DNA of 64,000 nucleotides, taken from Hippophae tibetana (lineage: Eukaryota; Streptophyta; Magnoliopsida; Rosales; Elaeagnaceae). The translations under genes and the position numbers were made by a program. This document shows, piece by piece, positions 22,477 to 36,161 of this stretch (the first letter of the stretch is position 1; each line of letters opens with the position of its first letter). The stretch spans positions 65,190,983-65,254,982 of the forward strand of contig CM072802.1 of the NCBI GenBank assembly GCA_037013495.1. The letters run 5' to 3'. The notes under the pieces were generated by a model. That model ran no database searches. It had not been told where the DNA came from and saw only the letters and a list, made by a program, of their open reading frames with translations.

Positions 22477-25410
22477 ATAAATACGAAGATGACAAGGAAT
22501 TCTCGTTTTGAGGTGCCACCGTTGCGGGCATTGACGGGCACCTCTAACACCCCGGTGGCAAAACCATGTCAAACGATGGAATTTTAGGGTGATGTTTTTT
22601 ACACATGTTTAGAATAGTATTTCATCTCGTACTCTAAAGTTTCATTATTTGATGGACACGGGAAGTATTCTAAGTCATTTTTCAAATTTTTGAAAAATAA
22701 TGAAAAATAGAAAATTCGCCCAAAATTATTATTTCTTGTTGGATGCAATTCCTTTCATCATCTAAGATTTATTGATCAAAAAATATAAAGTTTGGCACGG
22801 TATAAATACGAAGATGAGAAGAAATCCTCGTTTTGAGGTGCCACCGTTGCGAGCATTGATAGACACCTCTAACACCCCGTGCCCAAAACAATGTCAAACG
22901 ATGGTATTTTGGGGCGATTGTTTTCACACATGTTTAGAATAGTACGCCATCTCGTCCAGGAAAGTTTCATGATTTTATGAAAAAGGAAAGTATTTTTAGT
23001 CATTTTTTGAAATCTTCGAAAAATCATTAAAAATGGAAATTTCGTCCAAAATTATAATTTATTGTTGGATGCAATTCCTTTCATCATCTAAGATTTATTG
23101 ATCACAAAATATTAAGTTTGGCATGATATAAATACGAAGATGGCAAGGAATGCTCGTTTTGCGGTGCCACCGTTGCGAGCATTGATGGGCACCTCTAACA
23201 CCCCGTGGGCAAAACCATGTCAAACGATGGAATTTTAGGGTGATGTTTTTAACACATGTTTAGAATAGTATACCATCTCGTACTGTAAAGTTTCATAATT
23301 TGATGGACCCGGGAAGTATTCTTAGTCATTTTTTCAAATTTTTGAAAAATAATGAAAAATGGAAAATTCGGCCAAAATTATTATTTCTTGTTGGATGCAA
23401 TTCCTTTCATCATCTAAGATTTATTGATCAAAAAATATAAAGTTTGGCACGGTATAAATACGAAGATGAGAAGAAATCCTCGTTTTGAGGTGCCACCGTT
23501 GCGAGCATTGATAGACACCTCTAACACCCCGTGCCCAAAACAATGTCAAACGATGGTATTTTGGGGCGATTGTTTTCACACATGTTTAGAATAGTACGCC
23601 ATCTCGTCCAGGAAAGTTTCATGATTTTATGAAAAAGGAAAGTATTTTTAGTCATTTTTTGAAATCTTCGAAAAATCATTAAAAATGGAAATTTCGTCCA
23701 AAATTATAATTTATTGTTGGATGCAATTCCTTTCATCATCTAAGATTTATTGATCACAAAATATTAAGTTTGGCATGATATAAATACGAAGATGACAAGG
23801 AATGCTCGTTTTGAGGTGTCACCGTTGCGGGCATTGACGGGCACCTCTAACACCCGTGTGGCAAAACCATGTCAAACGATGGAATTTTAGGGTGATTTTT
23901 TTTACACATGTTTAGAATAGTATTCCATCTCGTACTCTAAAGTTTCATAATTTGATGGACCCGGGAAGTATTCTAAGTCATTTTTTCAAATTTTTGAAAA
24001 ATAATGAAAAATGGAAAATTCGTCCAAAATTATAATTTATTGTTGGATGCAATTCCTTTCATCATCTAAGATTTATTGATCACAAAATATTAAGTTTGGC
24101 ATGATATAAATACGAAGATGGCAAGGAATGCTCGTTTTGAGGTGCCACCGTTGCGAGCATTGATGGGCACCTCTAACACCCCGGTGGCAAAACCATGTCA
24201 AACTATGGAATTTTAGGGTGATGTTTTTAACACATGTTTAGAATAGTATACCATCTCGTACTGTAAAGTTTCATAATTTGATGGACCCGGGAAGTATTCT
24301 TAGTCATTTTTTCAAATTTTCGAAAAATAATGAAAAATAGAAAATTCGGCCAAAATTATTATTTCTTGTTGGATGCAATTCCTTTCATCATCTAAGATTT
24401 ATTGATCAAAAAATATAAAGTTTGGCACGGTATAAATACGAAGATGAGAAGAAATCCTCGTTTTGAGGTGCCACCGTTGCGAGCATTGATAGACACCTCT
24501 AACACCCCGTGCCCAAAACAATGTCAAACGATGGTATTTTGGGGCGATTGTTTTCACACATGTTTAGAATAGTACGCCATCTCGTCCAGGAAAGTTTCAT
24601 GATTTTATGAAAAAGGAAAGTATTTTTAGTCATTTTTTGAAATCTTCGAAAAATCATTAAAAATGGAAATTTCGTCCAAAATTATAATTTATTGTTGGAT
24701 GCAATTCCTTTCATCATCTAAGATTTATTGATCACAAAATATTAAGTTTGGCATGATATAAATACGAAGATGGCAAGGAATGCTCGTTTTGCGGTGCCAC
24801 CGTTGCGAGCATTGATGGGCACCTCTAACACCCCGTGGGCAAAACCATGTCAAACGATGGAATTTTAGGGTGATGTTTTTAACACATGTTTAGAATAGTA
24901 TACCATCTCGTACTGTAAAGTTTCATAATTTGATGGACCCGGGAAGTATTCTTAGTCATTTTTTCAAATTTTCGAAAAATAATGAAAAATAGAAAATTCG
25001 GCCAAAATTATTATTTCTTGTCGGATGCAATTACTTTCATCATCTAAGATTTATTGATAACAAAATGTAAGGTTTGGCATGATATAAATACGAAGATGAC
25101 AAGGAATGCTCGTTTTGAGGTGCCACCGTTGCGGGCATTGACGGGCACCTCTAACACCCGTGTGGCAAAACCATGTCAAACGATGGAATTTTAGGGTGAT
25201 GTTTTTTACACATGTTTAGAATAGTATTCCATCTCGTACTCTAAAGTTTCATAATTTGATGGACCCGGGAAGTATTCTAAGTCATTTTTTCAAATTTTTG
25301 AAAAATAATGAAAAATAGAAAAATATCATCCAAAATTATTATTTCTTGTTGGATGCAATTCCTTTCATCATCTAAGATTTATTGATCACAAAATGTAAGG
25401 TTTGGCAAAT
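22477..25410. repeat. 9-monomer HOR, core middle unit (2934 bp)
   Basis: Starts are 22477 (B), 22802 (E), 23128 (F1), 23454 (E), 23780 (P), 24106 (F, AAACTATGG), 24432 (E), 24758 (F1) and 25084 (P1 with the ATATCATCC mark). It equals the 11-monomer unit minus one E-F1 pair (652 bp). Its first monomer shares CAAATTTTTGAAAA with the third unit, while its F shares AAACTATGG with the first, so it is mosaic between its neighbours. Confidence 0.93.
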
Positions 25411-28400
25411 ATAAATACGAAGATGACAAGGAATTCTCGTTTTGAGGTGCCACCGTTGCGGGCATTGACGGGCACCTCTAACACCCCGGTGGCAAAACCA
25501 TGTCAAACGATGGAATTTTAGGGTGATGTTTTTTACACATGTTTAGAATAGTATTTCATCTCGTACTCTAAAGTTTCATTATTTGATGGACACGGGAAGT
25601 ATTCTAAGTCATTTTTCAAATTTTTGAAAAATAATGAAAAATAGAAAATTCGCCCAAAATTATTATTTCTTGTTGGATGCAATTCCTTTCATCATCTAAG
25701 ATTTATTGATCAAAAAATATAAAGTTTGGCACGGTATAAATACGAAGATGAGAAGAAATCCTCGTTTTGAGGTGCCACCGTTGCGAGCATTGATAGACAC
25801 CTCTAACACCCCGTGCCCAAAACAATGTCAAACGATGGTATTTTGGGGCGATTGTTTTCACACATGTTTAGAATAGTACGCCATCTCGTCCAGGAAAGTT
25901 TCATGATTTTATGAAAAAGGAAAGTATTTTTAGTCATTTTTTGAAATCTTCGAAAAATCATTAAAAATGGAAATTTCGTCCAAAATTATAATTTATTGTT
26001 GGATGCAATTCCTTTCATCATCTAAGATTTATTGATCACAAAATATTAAGTTTGGCATGATATAAATACGAAGATGGCAAGGAATGCTCGTTTTGCGGTG
26101 CCACCGTTGCGAGCATTGATGGGCACCTCTAACACCCCGTGGGCAAAACCATGTCAAACGATGGAATTTTAGGGTGATGTTTTTAACACATGTTTAGAAT
26201 AGTATACCATCTCGTACTGTAAAGTTTCATAATTTGATGGACCCGGGAAGTATTCTTAGTCATTTTTTCAAATTTTTGAAAAATAATGAAAAATGGAAAA
26301 TTCGGCCAAAATTATTATTTCTTGTTGGATGCAATTCCTTTCATCATCTAAGATTTATTGATCAAAAAATATAAAGTTTGGCACGGTATAAATACGAAGA
26401 TGAGAAGAAATCCTCGTTTTGAGGTGCCACCGTTGCGAGCATTGATAGACACCTCTAACACCCCGTGCCCAAAACAATGTCAAACGATGGTATTTTGGGG
26501 CGATTGTTTTCACACATGTTTAGAATAGTACGCCATCTCGTCCAGGAAAGTTTCATGATTTTATGAAAAAGGAAAGTATTTTTAGTCATTTTTTGAAATC
26601 TTCGAAAAATCATTAAAAATGGAAATTTCGTCCAAAATTATAATTTATTGTTGGATGCAATTCCTTTCATCATCTAAGATTTATTGATCACAAAATATTA
26701 AGTTTGGCATGATATAAATACGAAGATGGCAAGGAATGCTCGTTTTGCGGTGCCACCGTTGCGAGCATTGATGGGCACCTCTAACACCCCGTGGGCAAAA
26801 CCATGTCAAACGATGGAATTTTAGGGTGATGTTTTTAACACATGTTTAGAATAGTATACCATCTCGTACTGTAAAGTTTCATAATTTGATGGACCCGGGA
26901 AGTATTCTTAGTCATTTTTTCAAATTTTCGAAAAATAATGAAAAATGGAAAATTCGGCCAAAATTATTATTTCTTGTTGGATGCAATTCCTTTCATCATC
27001 TAAGATTTATTGATCAAAAAATATAAAGTTTGGCACGGTATAAATACGAAGATGAGAAGAAATCCTCGTTTTGAGGTGCCACCGTTGCGAGCATTGATAG
27101 ACACCTCTAACACCCCGTGCCCAAAACAATGTCAAACGATGGTATTTTGGGGCGATTGTTTTCACACATGTTTAGAATAGTACGCCATCTCGTCCAGGAA
27201 AGTTTCATGATTTTATGAAAAAGGAAAGTATTTTTAGTCATTTTTTGAAATCTTCGAAAAATCATTAAAAATGGAAATTTCGTCCAAAATTATAATTTAT
27301 TGTTGGATGCAATTCCTTTCATCATCTAAGATTTATTGATCACAAAATATTAAGTTTGGCATGATATAAATACGAAGATGACAAGGAATGCTCGTTTTGA
27401 GGTGTCACCGTTGCGGGCATTGACGGGCACCTCTAACACCCGTGTGGCAAAACCATGTCAAACGATGGAATTTTAGGGTGATTTTTTTTACACATGTTTA
27501 GAATAGTATTCCATCTCGTACTCTAAAGTTTCATAATTTGATGGACCCGGGAAGTATTCTAAGTCATTTTTTCAAATTTTTGAAAAATAATGAAAAATGG
27601 AAAATTCGTCCAAAATTATAATTTATTGTTGGATGCAATTCCTTTCATCATCTAAGATTTATTGATCACAAAATATTAAGTTTGGCATGATATAAATACG
27701 AAGATGGCAAGGAATGCTCGTTTTGAGGTGCCACCGTTGCGAGCATTGATGGGCACCTCTAACACCCCGGTGGCAAAACCATGTCAAACGATGGAATTTT
27801 AGGGTGATGTTTTTAACACATGTTTAGAATAGTATACCATCTCGTACTGTAAAGTTTCATAATTTGATGGACCCGGGAAGTATTCTTAGTCATTTTTTCA
27901 AATTTTCGAAAAATAATGAAAAATAGAAAATTCGGCCAAAATTATTATTTCTTGTTGGATGCAATTCCTTTCATCATCTAAGATTTATTGATCAAAAAAT
28001 ATAAAGTTTGGCACGGTATAAATACGAAGATGAGAAGAAATCCTCGTTTTGAGGTGCCACCGTTGCGAGCATTGATAGACACCTCTAACACCCCGTGCCC
28101 AAAACAATGTCAAACGATGGTATTTTGGGGCGATTGTTTTCACACATGTTTAGAATAGTACGCCATCTCGTCCAGGAAAGTTTCATGATTTTATGAAAAA
28201 GGAAAGTATTTTTAGTCATTTTTTGAAATCTTCGAAAAATCATTAAAAATGGAAATTTCGTCCAAAATTATAATTTATTGTTGGATGCAATTCCTTTCAT
28301 CATCTAAGATTTATTGATCACAAAATATTAAGTTTGGCATGATATAAATACGAAGATGGCAAGGAATGCTCGTTTTGCGGTGCCACCGTTGCGAGCATTG

Positions 28401-28996
28401 ATGGGCACCTCTAACACCCCGTGGGCAAAACCATGTCAAACGATGGAATTTTAGGGTGATGTTTTTAACACATGTTTAGAATAGTATACCATCTCGTACT
28501 GTAAAGTTTCATAATTTGATGGACCCGGGAAGTATTCTTAGTCATTTTTTCAAATTTTCGAAAAATAATGAAAAATAGAAAATTCGGCCAAAATTATTAT
28601 TTCTTGTCGGATGCAATTACTTTCATCATCTAAGATTTATTGATAACAAAATGTAAGGTTTGGCATGATATAAATACGAAGATGACAAGGAATGCTCGTT
28701 TTGAGGTGCCACCGTTGCGGGCATTGACGGGCACCTCTAACACCCGTGTGGCAAAACCATGTCAAACGATGGAATTTTAGGGTGATGTTTTTTACACATG
28801 TTTAGAATAGTATTCCATCTCGTACTCTAAAGTTTCATAATTTGATGGACCCGGGAAGTATTCTAAGTCATTTTTTCAAATTTTTGAAAAATAATGAAAA
28901 ATAGAAAAATATCATCCAAAATTATTATTTCTTGTTGGATGCAATTCCTTTCATCATCTAAGATTTATTGATCATAAAATGTAAGGTTTGGCAAAT
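25411..28996. repeat. 11-monomer HOR, core copy 2 (3586 bp)
   Basis: Starts are 25411 (B), 25736 (E), 26062 (F1), 26388 (E), 26714 (F1), 27040 (E), 27366 (P), 27692 (F), 28018 (E), 28344 (F1) and 28670 (P1 with the ATATCATCC mark). Length and monomer order are identical to 18891-22476. Together the three units cover 10,106 bp and show the highest internal similarity I see in the window. Confidence 0.93.
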
Positions 28997-31600
28997 ATAA
29001 ATACGAAGATGACAAGGAATTCTCGTTTTGAGGTGCCACCGTTGCGGGCATTGACGGGCACCTCTAACACCCCGGTGGCAAAACCATGTCAAACGATGGA
29101 ATTTTAGGGTGATATTTTTAACACATGTTTAGAATAGTATACCATCTCGTACTGTAAAGTTTCATAATTTGATGGACCCGGGAAGTATTCTTAGTCATTT
29201 TTTCAAATTTTCGAAAAATAATGAAAAATAGAAAATTCGGCCAAAATTATTATTTCTTGTCGGATGCAATTACTTTCATCATCTAAGATTTATTGATCAC
29301 AAAATGAAAGGTTTGGCATGATATAAATACGAAGATGACAAGGAATGCTCGTTTTGAGGTGCCACCGTTGCGGGCATTGACGGGTACCTCTAACACCCCG
29401 GTGGCAAAACCATGTCAAACGATGGAATTTTAGGGTGATGTTTTTAACACATGTTTAGAATAGTATACCATCTCGTACTATAAAGTTTCATAATTTGATG
29501 CACCCGGGAAGTATTCTTAGTCATTTTTTCAAATTTTCGAAAAATAATGAAAAATAGAAAATTCGGCCAAAATTATTATTTCTTTTTGGATGCAATTCCT
29601 TTCATCATCTAAGATTTATTGATCACAAAATGTAAGGTTTGGCAAATATAAATACGAAGATGTCAAGGAATGTTCGTTTTGAGGTGCCACCGTTGCGGGC
29701 ATTGACGGGAACCTCTAACACCCCTGTGGCAAAACCATCTCAAACGATGGAATTTTAGGGTGATGTTTTTAACACATGTTTAGAATAGTATACCATCTCG
29801 TACTGTAAAGTTTCATAATTTGATGCACCCGGGAAGTATTTTTAGTCATTTTTTCAAATTTTCGAAAAATTATGAAAAATAGAAAATTCGGCCAAAATTA
29901 TTATTTCTTTTTGGATGCAATTCCTTTCATCATCTAAGATTTATTGATCACAAAATGTAAGGTTTGGCATGATATAAATACGAAGATGATAAGCAATGCT
30001 CGTTTTGAGGTGCCACCGTTGCGAGCATTGATGGGCACCTCTAACACCCCGAGGGCAAAACCATGTCAAACGATGGAATTATAGGGTGATGTTTTTAACA
30101 CATGTTTAGAATAGTATACCATCTCGTACTGTAAAGTTTCATAATTTGATGGACCGAGGAAGTATTCTTAGTCATTTTTTCAAATTTTCGAAAAATAATG
30201 AAAAATAGAAAATTCGGCCAAAATTATTATTTCTTGTTGGATGCAATTCCTTTCATCATCTAAGATTTATTGATCACAAAATGTAAGGTTTGGCAAATAT
30301 AAATACGAAGATGACAAGGAATTCTCGTTTTGAGGTGCCACCGTTGCGGGCATTGACGGGCACCTCTAACACCCCGGTGGCAAAACCATGTCAAACGATG
30401 GAATTTTAGGGTGATGTTTTTTACACATGTTTAGAATAGTATTTCATCTCGTACTCTAAAGTTTCATTATTTGATGGACACGGGAAGTATTCTAAGTCAT
30501 TTTTCAAATTTTCGAAAAATAATGAAAAATAGAAAATTCGCCCAAAATTATTATTTCTTGTTGGATGCAATTCCTTTCATCATCTAAGATTTATTGATCA
30601 AAAAATATAAAGTTTGGCACGGTATAAATACGAAGATGAGAAGAAATCCTCGTTTTGAGGTGCCACCGTTGCGAGCATTGATAGACACCTCTAACACCCC
30701 GTGCCCAAAACAATGTCAAACGATGGTATTTTGGGGCGATTGTTTTCACACATGTTTAGAATAGTACGCCATCTCGTCCAGGAAAGTTTCATGATTTTAT
30801 GAAAAAGGAAAGTATTTTTAGTCATTTTTTGAAATCTTCGAAAAATCATTAAAAATGGAAATTTCGTCCAAATTATAATTTATTGTTGGATGCAATTCCT
30901 TTCATCATCTAAGATTTATTGATCACAAAATATTAAGTTTGGCATGATATAAATACGAAGATGGCAAGGAATGCTCGTTTTGCGGTGCCACCGTTGCGAG
31001 CATTGATGGGCACCTCTAACACCCCGTGGGCAAAACCATGTCAAACGATGGAATTTTAGGGTGATGTTTTTAACACATGTTTAGAATAGTATACCATCTC
31101 GTACTGTAAAGTTTCATAATTTGATGGACCCGGGAAGTATTCTTAGTCATTTTTTCAAATTTTCGAAAAATAATGAAAAATAGAAAATTCGGCCAAAATT
31201 ATTATTTCTTGTCGGATGCAATTACTTTCATCATCTAAGATTTATTGATAACAAAATGTAAGGTTTGGCATGATATAAATACGAAGATGACAAGGAATGC
31301 TCGTTTTGAGGTGCCAACGTTGCGGGCATTGACGGGCACCTCTAACACCCGTGTGGCAAAACCATGTCAAACGATGGAATTTTAGGTGATGTTTTTTACA
31401 CATGTTTAGAATAGTATTCCATCTCGTACTCTAAAGTTTCATAATTTGATGGACCCGGGAAGTATTCTAAGTCATTTTTTCAAATTTTTGAAAAATAATG
31501 AAAAATAGAAAAATATCATCCAAAATTATTATTTCTTGTTGGATGCAATTCCTTTCATCATCTAAGATTTATTGATCATAAAATGTAAGGTTTGGCAAAT
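28997..31600. repeat. Eight-monomer block matching the pre-core unit
   Basis: Starts are 28997 (B), 29323 (G), 29648 (C1), 29974 (D1), 30299 (B), 30624 (E), 30949 (F1) and 31275 (P1 with the ATATCATCC mark). From G through P1 it is collinear with 16611-18890 at an offset of 12,711-12,712 bp. C1 has CCATCTCAAACG like the copy at 14005, not the one at 16936, so it is a mosaic of the two pre-core copies. Two one-base losses shorten it. Confidence 0.9.
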
Positions 31601-33229
31601 ATAAATACGAAGATGACAAGGAATTCTCGTTTTGAGGTGCCACCGTTGCGGGCATTGACGGGCACCTCTAACACCCCGGTGGCAAAACCATGTCAAACGA
31701 TGGAATTTTAGGGTGATATTTTTAACACATGTTTAGAATAGTATACCATCTCGTACTGTAAAGTTTCATAATTTGATGGACCCGGGAAGTATTCTTAGTC
31801 ATTTTTTCAAATTTTCGAAAAATAATGAAAAATAGAAAATTCGGCCAAAATTATTATTTCTTGTTGGATGCAATTCCTTTCATCATCTAAGATTTATTGA
31901 TCACAAAATGTAAGGTTTGGCAAATATAAATACGAAGATGACAAGGAATTCTCGTTTTGAGGTGCCACCGTTGCGGGCATTGACGGGCACCTCTAACACC
32001 CCGGTGGCAAAACCATGTCAAACGATGGAATTTTAGGGTGATGTTTTTTACACATGTTTAGAATAGTATTTCATCTCGTACTCTAAAGTTTCATTATTTG
32101 ATGGACCCGGGAAGTATTCTAAGTCATTTTTCAAATTTTCGAAAAATAATGAAAAATAGAAAATTCGCCCAAAATTATTATTTCTTGTTGGATGCAATTC
32201 CTTTCATCATCTAAGATTTATTGATCAAAAAATATAAAGTTTGGCACGGTATAAATACGAAGATGAGAAGAAATCCTCGTTTTGAGGTGCCACCGTTGCG
32301 AGCATTGATAGACACCTCTAACACCCCGTGCCCAAAACAATGTCAAACGATGGTATTTTGGGGCGATTGTTTTCACACATGTTTAGAATAGTACGCCATC
32401 TCGTCCAGGAAAGTTTCATGATTTTATGAAAAAGGAAAGTATTTTTAGTCATTTTTTGAAATCTTCGAAAAATCATTAAAAATGGAAATTTCGTCCAAAA
32501 TTATAATTTATTGTTGGATGCAATTCCTTTCATCATCTAAGATTTATTGATCACAAAATATTAAGTTTGGCATGATATAAATACGAAGATGGCAAGGAAT
32601 GCTCGTTTTGAGGTGCCACCGTTGCGAGCATTGATGGGCACCTCTAACACCCCGTGGGCAAAACCATGTCAAACGATGGAATTTTAGGGTGATGTTTTTA
32701 ACACATGTTTAGAATAGTATACCATCTCGTACTGTAAAGTTTCATAATTTGATGGACCTGGGAAGTATTCTTAGTCATTTTTTCAAATTTTCGAAAAATA
32801 ATGAAAAATAGAAAATTCGGCCAAAATTATTATTTCTTGTCGGATGCAATTACTTTCATCATCTAAGATTTATTGATAACAAAATGTAAGGTTTGGCATG
32901 ATATAAATACGAAGATGACAAGGAATGCTCGTTTTGAGGTGCCACCGTTGCGGGCATTGACGGGCACCTCTAACACCCGTGTGGCAAAACCATGTCAAAC
33001 GATAGAATTTTAGGGTGATGTTTTTTACACATGTTTAGAATAGTATTCCATCTCGTACTCTAAAGTTTCATAATTTGATGGACCCGGGAAGTATTCTAAG
33101 TCATTTTTTCAAATTTTTGAAAAATAATGAAAAATAGAAAAATATCATCCAAAATTATTATTTCTTGTTGGATGCAATTCCTTTCATCATCTAAGATTTA
33201 TTCATCATAAAATGTAAGGTTTGGCAAAT
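31601..33229. repeat. Five-monomer unit B-B-E-F-P1
   Basis: Starts are 31601 (B), 31926 (B), 32251 (E), 32577 (F) and 32903 (P1 with the ATATCATCC mark), total 1629 bp. Its P1 is the last tagged monomer in the window. B at 31601 shares GGTGATATTTTTAAC with B at 28997. F has reverted from the GCGGTGCC form to GAGGTGCC, marking the right edge of the F1 domain. Confidence 0.85.
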
Positions 33230-33555
33230 ATAAATACGAAGATGACAAGGAATTCTCGTTTTGAGGTGCCCCCGTTGCGGGCATTGACGGGCACCTCTAA
33301 CACCCCGGTGGCAAAACCATGTCAAACGATGGAATTTTAGGGTGATGTTTTTAACACATGTTTAGAATAGTATACCATCTCGTACTGTAAAGTTTCATAA
33401 TTTGATGCACCTGGGAAGTATTCTTAGTCATTTTTTCAAATTTTCGAAAAATAATGAAAAATTGAAAATTCGGCCAAAATTATTATTTCTTTTTGGATGC
33501 AATTCCTTTCATCATCTAAGATTTATTGATAACAAAATGTAAGGTTTGGCATGAT
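33230..33555. repeat. Single B monomer linking two domains
   Basis: A class B unit with GCCCCCG for GCCACCG, GATGCACCTGGG, and a tail reading AAATTGAAAATTCGG. It follows the last ATATCATCC-tagged P1 and precedes the first 1303 bp tetramer, and belongs clearly to neither. Confidence 0.75.
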
Positions 33556-36161
33556 ATAAATACGAAGATGGCAAGTAATGCTCGTTTTGAGGTGCCACCG
33601 TTGCGAGCATTGATGGGCACCTCTAACACCTCGTGGGCAAAACCATGTCAAACGATGGAATTTTAGGGTGATATTTTTAACACATGTTTAGAATAGTATA
33701 CAATCTCGTACTGTAAAGTTTCATAATTTGATGGACCCGGGAAGTATTCTTAGTCATTTTTTCAAATTTTCGAAAAATAATGAAAAATAGAAAATTCGGC
33801 CAAAATTATTATATCTTGTTGGATGCAATTTCTTTCATCATCTAAGATTTATTGATCACAAAATGTAAGGTTTGGCAAATATAAATACGAAGATGACAAG
33901 GAATTCTCGTTTTGAGGTGCCACCGTTGCGGGCATTGTCGGGCACCTCTAACACCTCGGTTGCAAAACCATGTCAAACGATGGAATTTTAGGGTGATGTT
34001 TTTTACACATGTTTAGAATAGTATTTCATCTCGTACTCTAAAGTTTCATTATTTGATGGACCCGGGAAGTATTCTAAGTCATTTTTTCAAATTTTCGAAA
34101 AATAATGAAAATTAGAAAATTCGGCCAAAATTATTATTTCTTGTTGGATGCAATTCCTTTCATCATCTAAGATTTATTGATCAAAAAATATAAAGTTTGG
34201 CATGGTATAAATACGAAGATGAGAAGAAATCCTCGTTTTGAGGTGCCACCGTTGCGGGCATTGATAGACACCTCTAACACCCCGTGCCCAAAACAATGTC
34301 AAACGATTTTATTTTGGGGCGATTGTTTTCACACATGTTTAGAATAATACGCCATCTCGTCCAAGAAAGTTTCATGATTTTATGAAAAAGGAAAGTATTT
34401 TTAGTCATTTTTTGAAATCTTCGAAAAATCATTACAAATGGAAATTTCGTCCAAAATTATAATTTATTGTTGGATGCAATTCCTTTCATCATCTAAGATT
34501 TATTGATCACAAAATATTAAGTTTGGCATGATATAAATACGAAGATGGCAAGGAATGCTCGTTTTGAGGTGCCACCGTTGCGAGCATTGATGGGCACCTC
34601 TAATACCCCGTGGGCAAAACCATGTCAAACGATGGAATTTTAGGGTGATGTTTTTAACACATGTTTAGAATAGTATACCATCTCGTACTGTAAAGTTTCA
34701 TAATTTGATGGACCCGGGAAGTATTCTTAGTCATTTTTTCAAATTTTCGAAAAATAATGAAAAATAGAAAATTCGGCCAAAATTATTATTTCTTGTTGGA
34801 TGCAATTCCTTTCATCATCTAAGATTTATTGATCACAAAATGAAAGGTTTGGCATGATATAAATACGAAGATGGCAAGTAATGCTCGTTTTGAGGTGCCA
34901 CCGTTGCGAGCATTGATGGGCACCTCTAACACCTAGTGGGCAAAACCATGTCAAACGATGGATTTTTAGGATGATATTTTTAACACATGTTTAGAATAGT
35001 ATACAATCTCGTACTGTAAAGTTTCATAATTTGATGGACCCAGGAAGTATTCTTAGTCATTTTTTCAAATTTTCGAAAAATAATGAAAAATAGAAAATTC
35101 GGCCAAAATTATTATATCTTGTTGGATGCAATTTCTTTCATCATCTAAGATTTATTGATCACAAAATGTAAGGTTTGGTAAATATAAATACGAAGATGAC
35201 AAGGAATTCTCGTTTTGAGGTGCCACCGTTGCGGGCATTGTCGGGCACCTCTAACACCTCGGTTGCAAAACCATGTCAAACGATGGAATTTTAGGGTGAT
35301 GTTTTTTACACATGTTTAGAATAGTATTTCATCTCGTACTCTAAAGTTTCATTATTTGATGGACCCGGGAAGTATTCTAAGTCATTTTTTCAAATTTTCG
35401 AAAAATAATGAAAATTAGAAAATTCGGCCAAAATTATTATTTCTTGTTGGATGCAATTCCTTTCATCATCTAAGATTTATTGATCAAAAAATATAAAGTT
35501 TGGCATGGTATAAATACGAAGATGAGAAGAAATCCTCGTTTTGAGGTGCCACCGTTGCGGGCATTGATAGACACCTCTAACACCCCGTGCCCAAAACAAT
35601 GTCAAACGATGGTATTTTGGGGCGATTGTTTTCACACATGTTTAGAATAATACGCCATCTCGTCCAGGAAAGTTTCATGATTTTATGAAAAAGGAAAGTA
35701 TTTTTAGTCATTTTTTGAAATCTTCGAAAAATCATTAAAAATGGAAATTTCGTCCAAAATTATAATTTATTGTTGGATGCAATTCCTTTCATCATCTAAG
35801 ATTTATTGATCACAAAATATTAAGTTTGGCATGATATAAATACGAAGATGGCAAGGAATGCTCGTTTTGAGGTGCCACCGTTGCGAGCATTGATGGGCAC
35901 CTCTAACACCCCGTGGGCAAAACCATGTCAAACGATGGAATTTTAGGGTGATGTTTTTAACACATGTTTAGAATAGTATACCATCTCGTACTGTAAAGTT
36001 TCATAATTTGATGGACCCGGGAAGTATTCTTAGTCATTTTTTCAAATTTTCGAAAAATAATGAAAAATAGAAAATTCGGCCAAAATTATTATTTCTTGTT
36101 GGATGCAATTCCTTTCATCATCTAAGATTTATTGATCACAAAATGAAAGGTTTGGCATGAT
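33556..36161. repeat. 1303 bp tetramer HOR D-B-E-F, two copies
   Basis: Copy 1 starts are 33556 (D), 33881 (B), 34207 (E) and 34533 (F). Copy 2 starts are 34859 (D), 35184 (B), 35510 (E) and 35836 (F). The offset is 1303 bp for each. Shared private marks are TTGTCGGGC and CCTCGGTTGC in B, ATTATATCTTGTTGG in the D tail and AGAATAATACGCC in E. Each copy also has private changes, such as CCTAGTGGGC in the second D, so this pair is older than the core. Confidence 0.9.
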
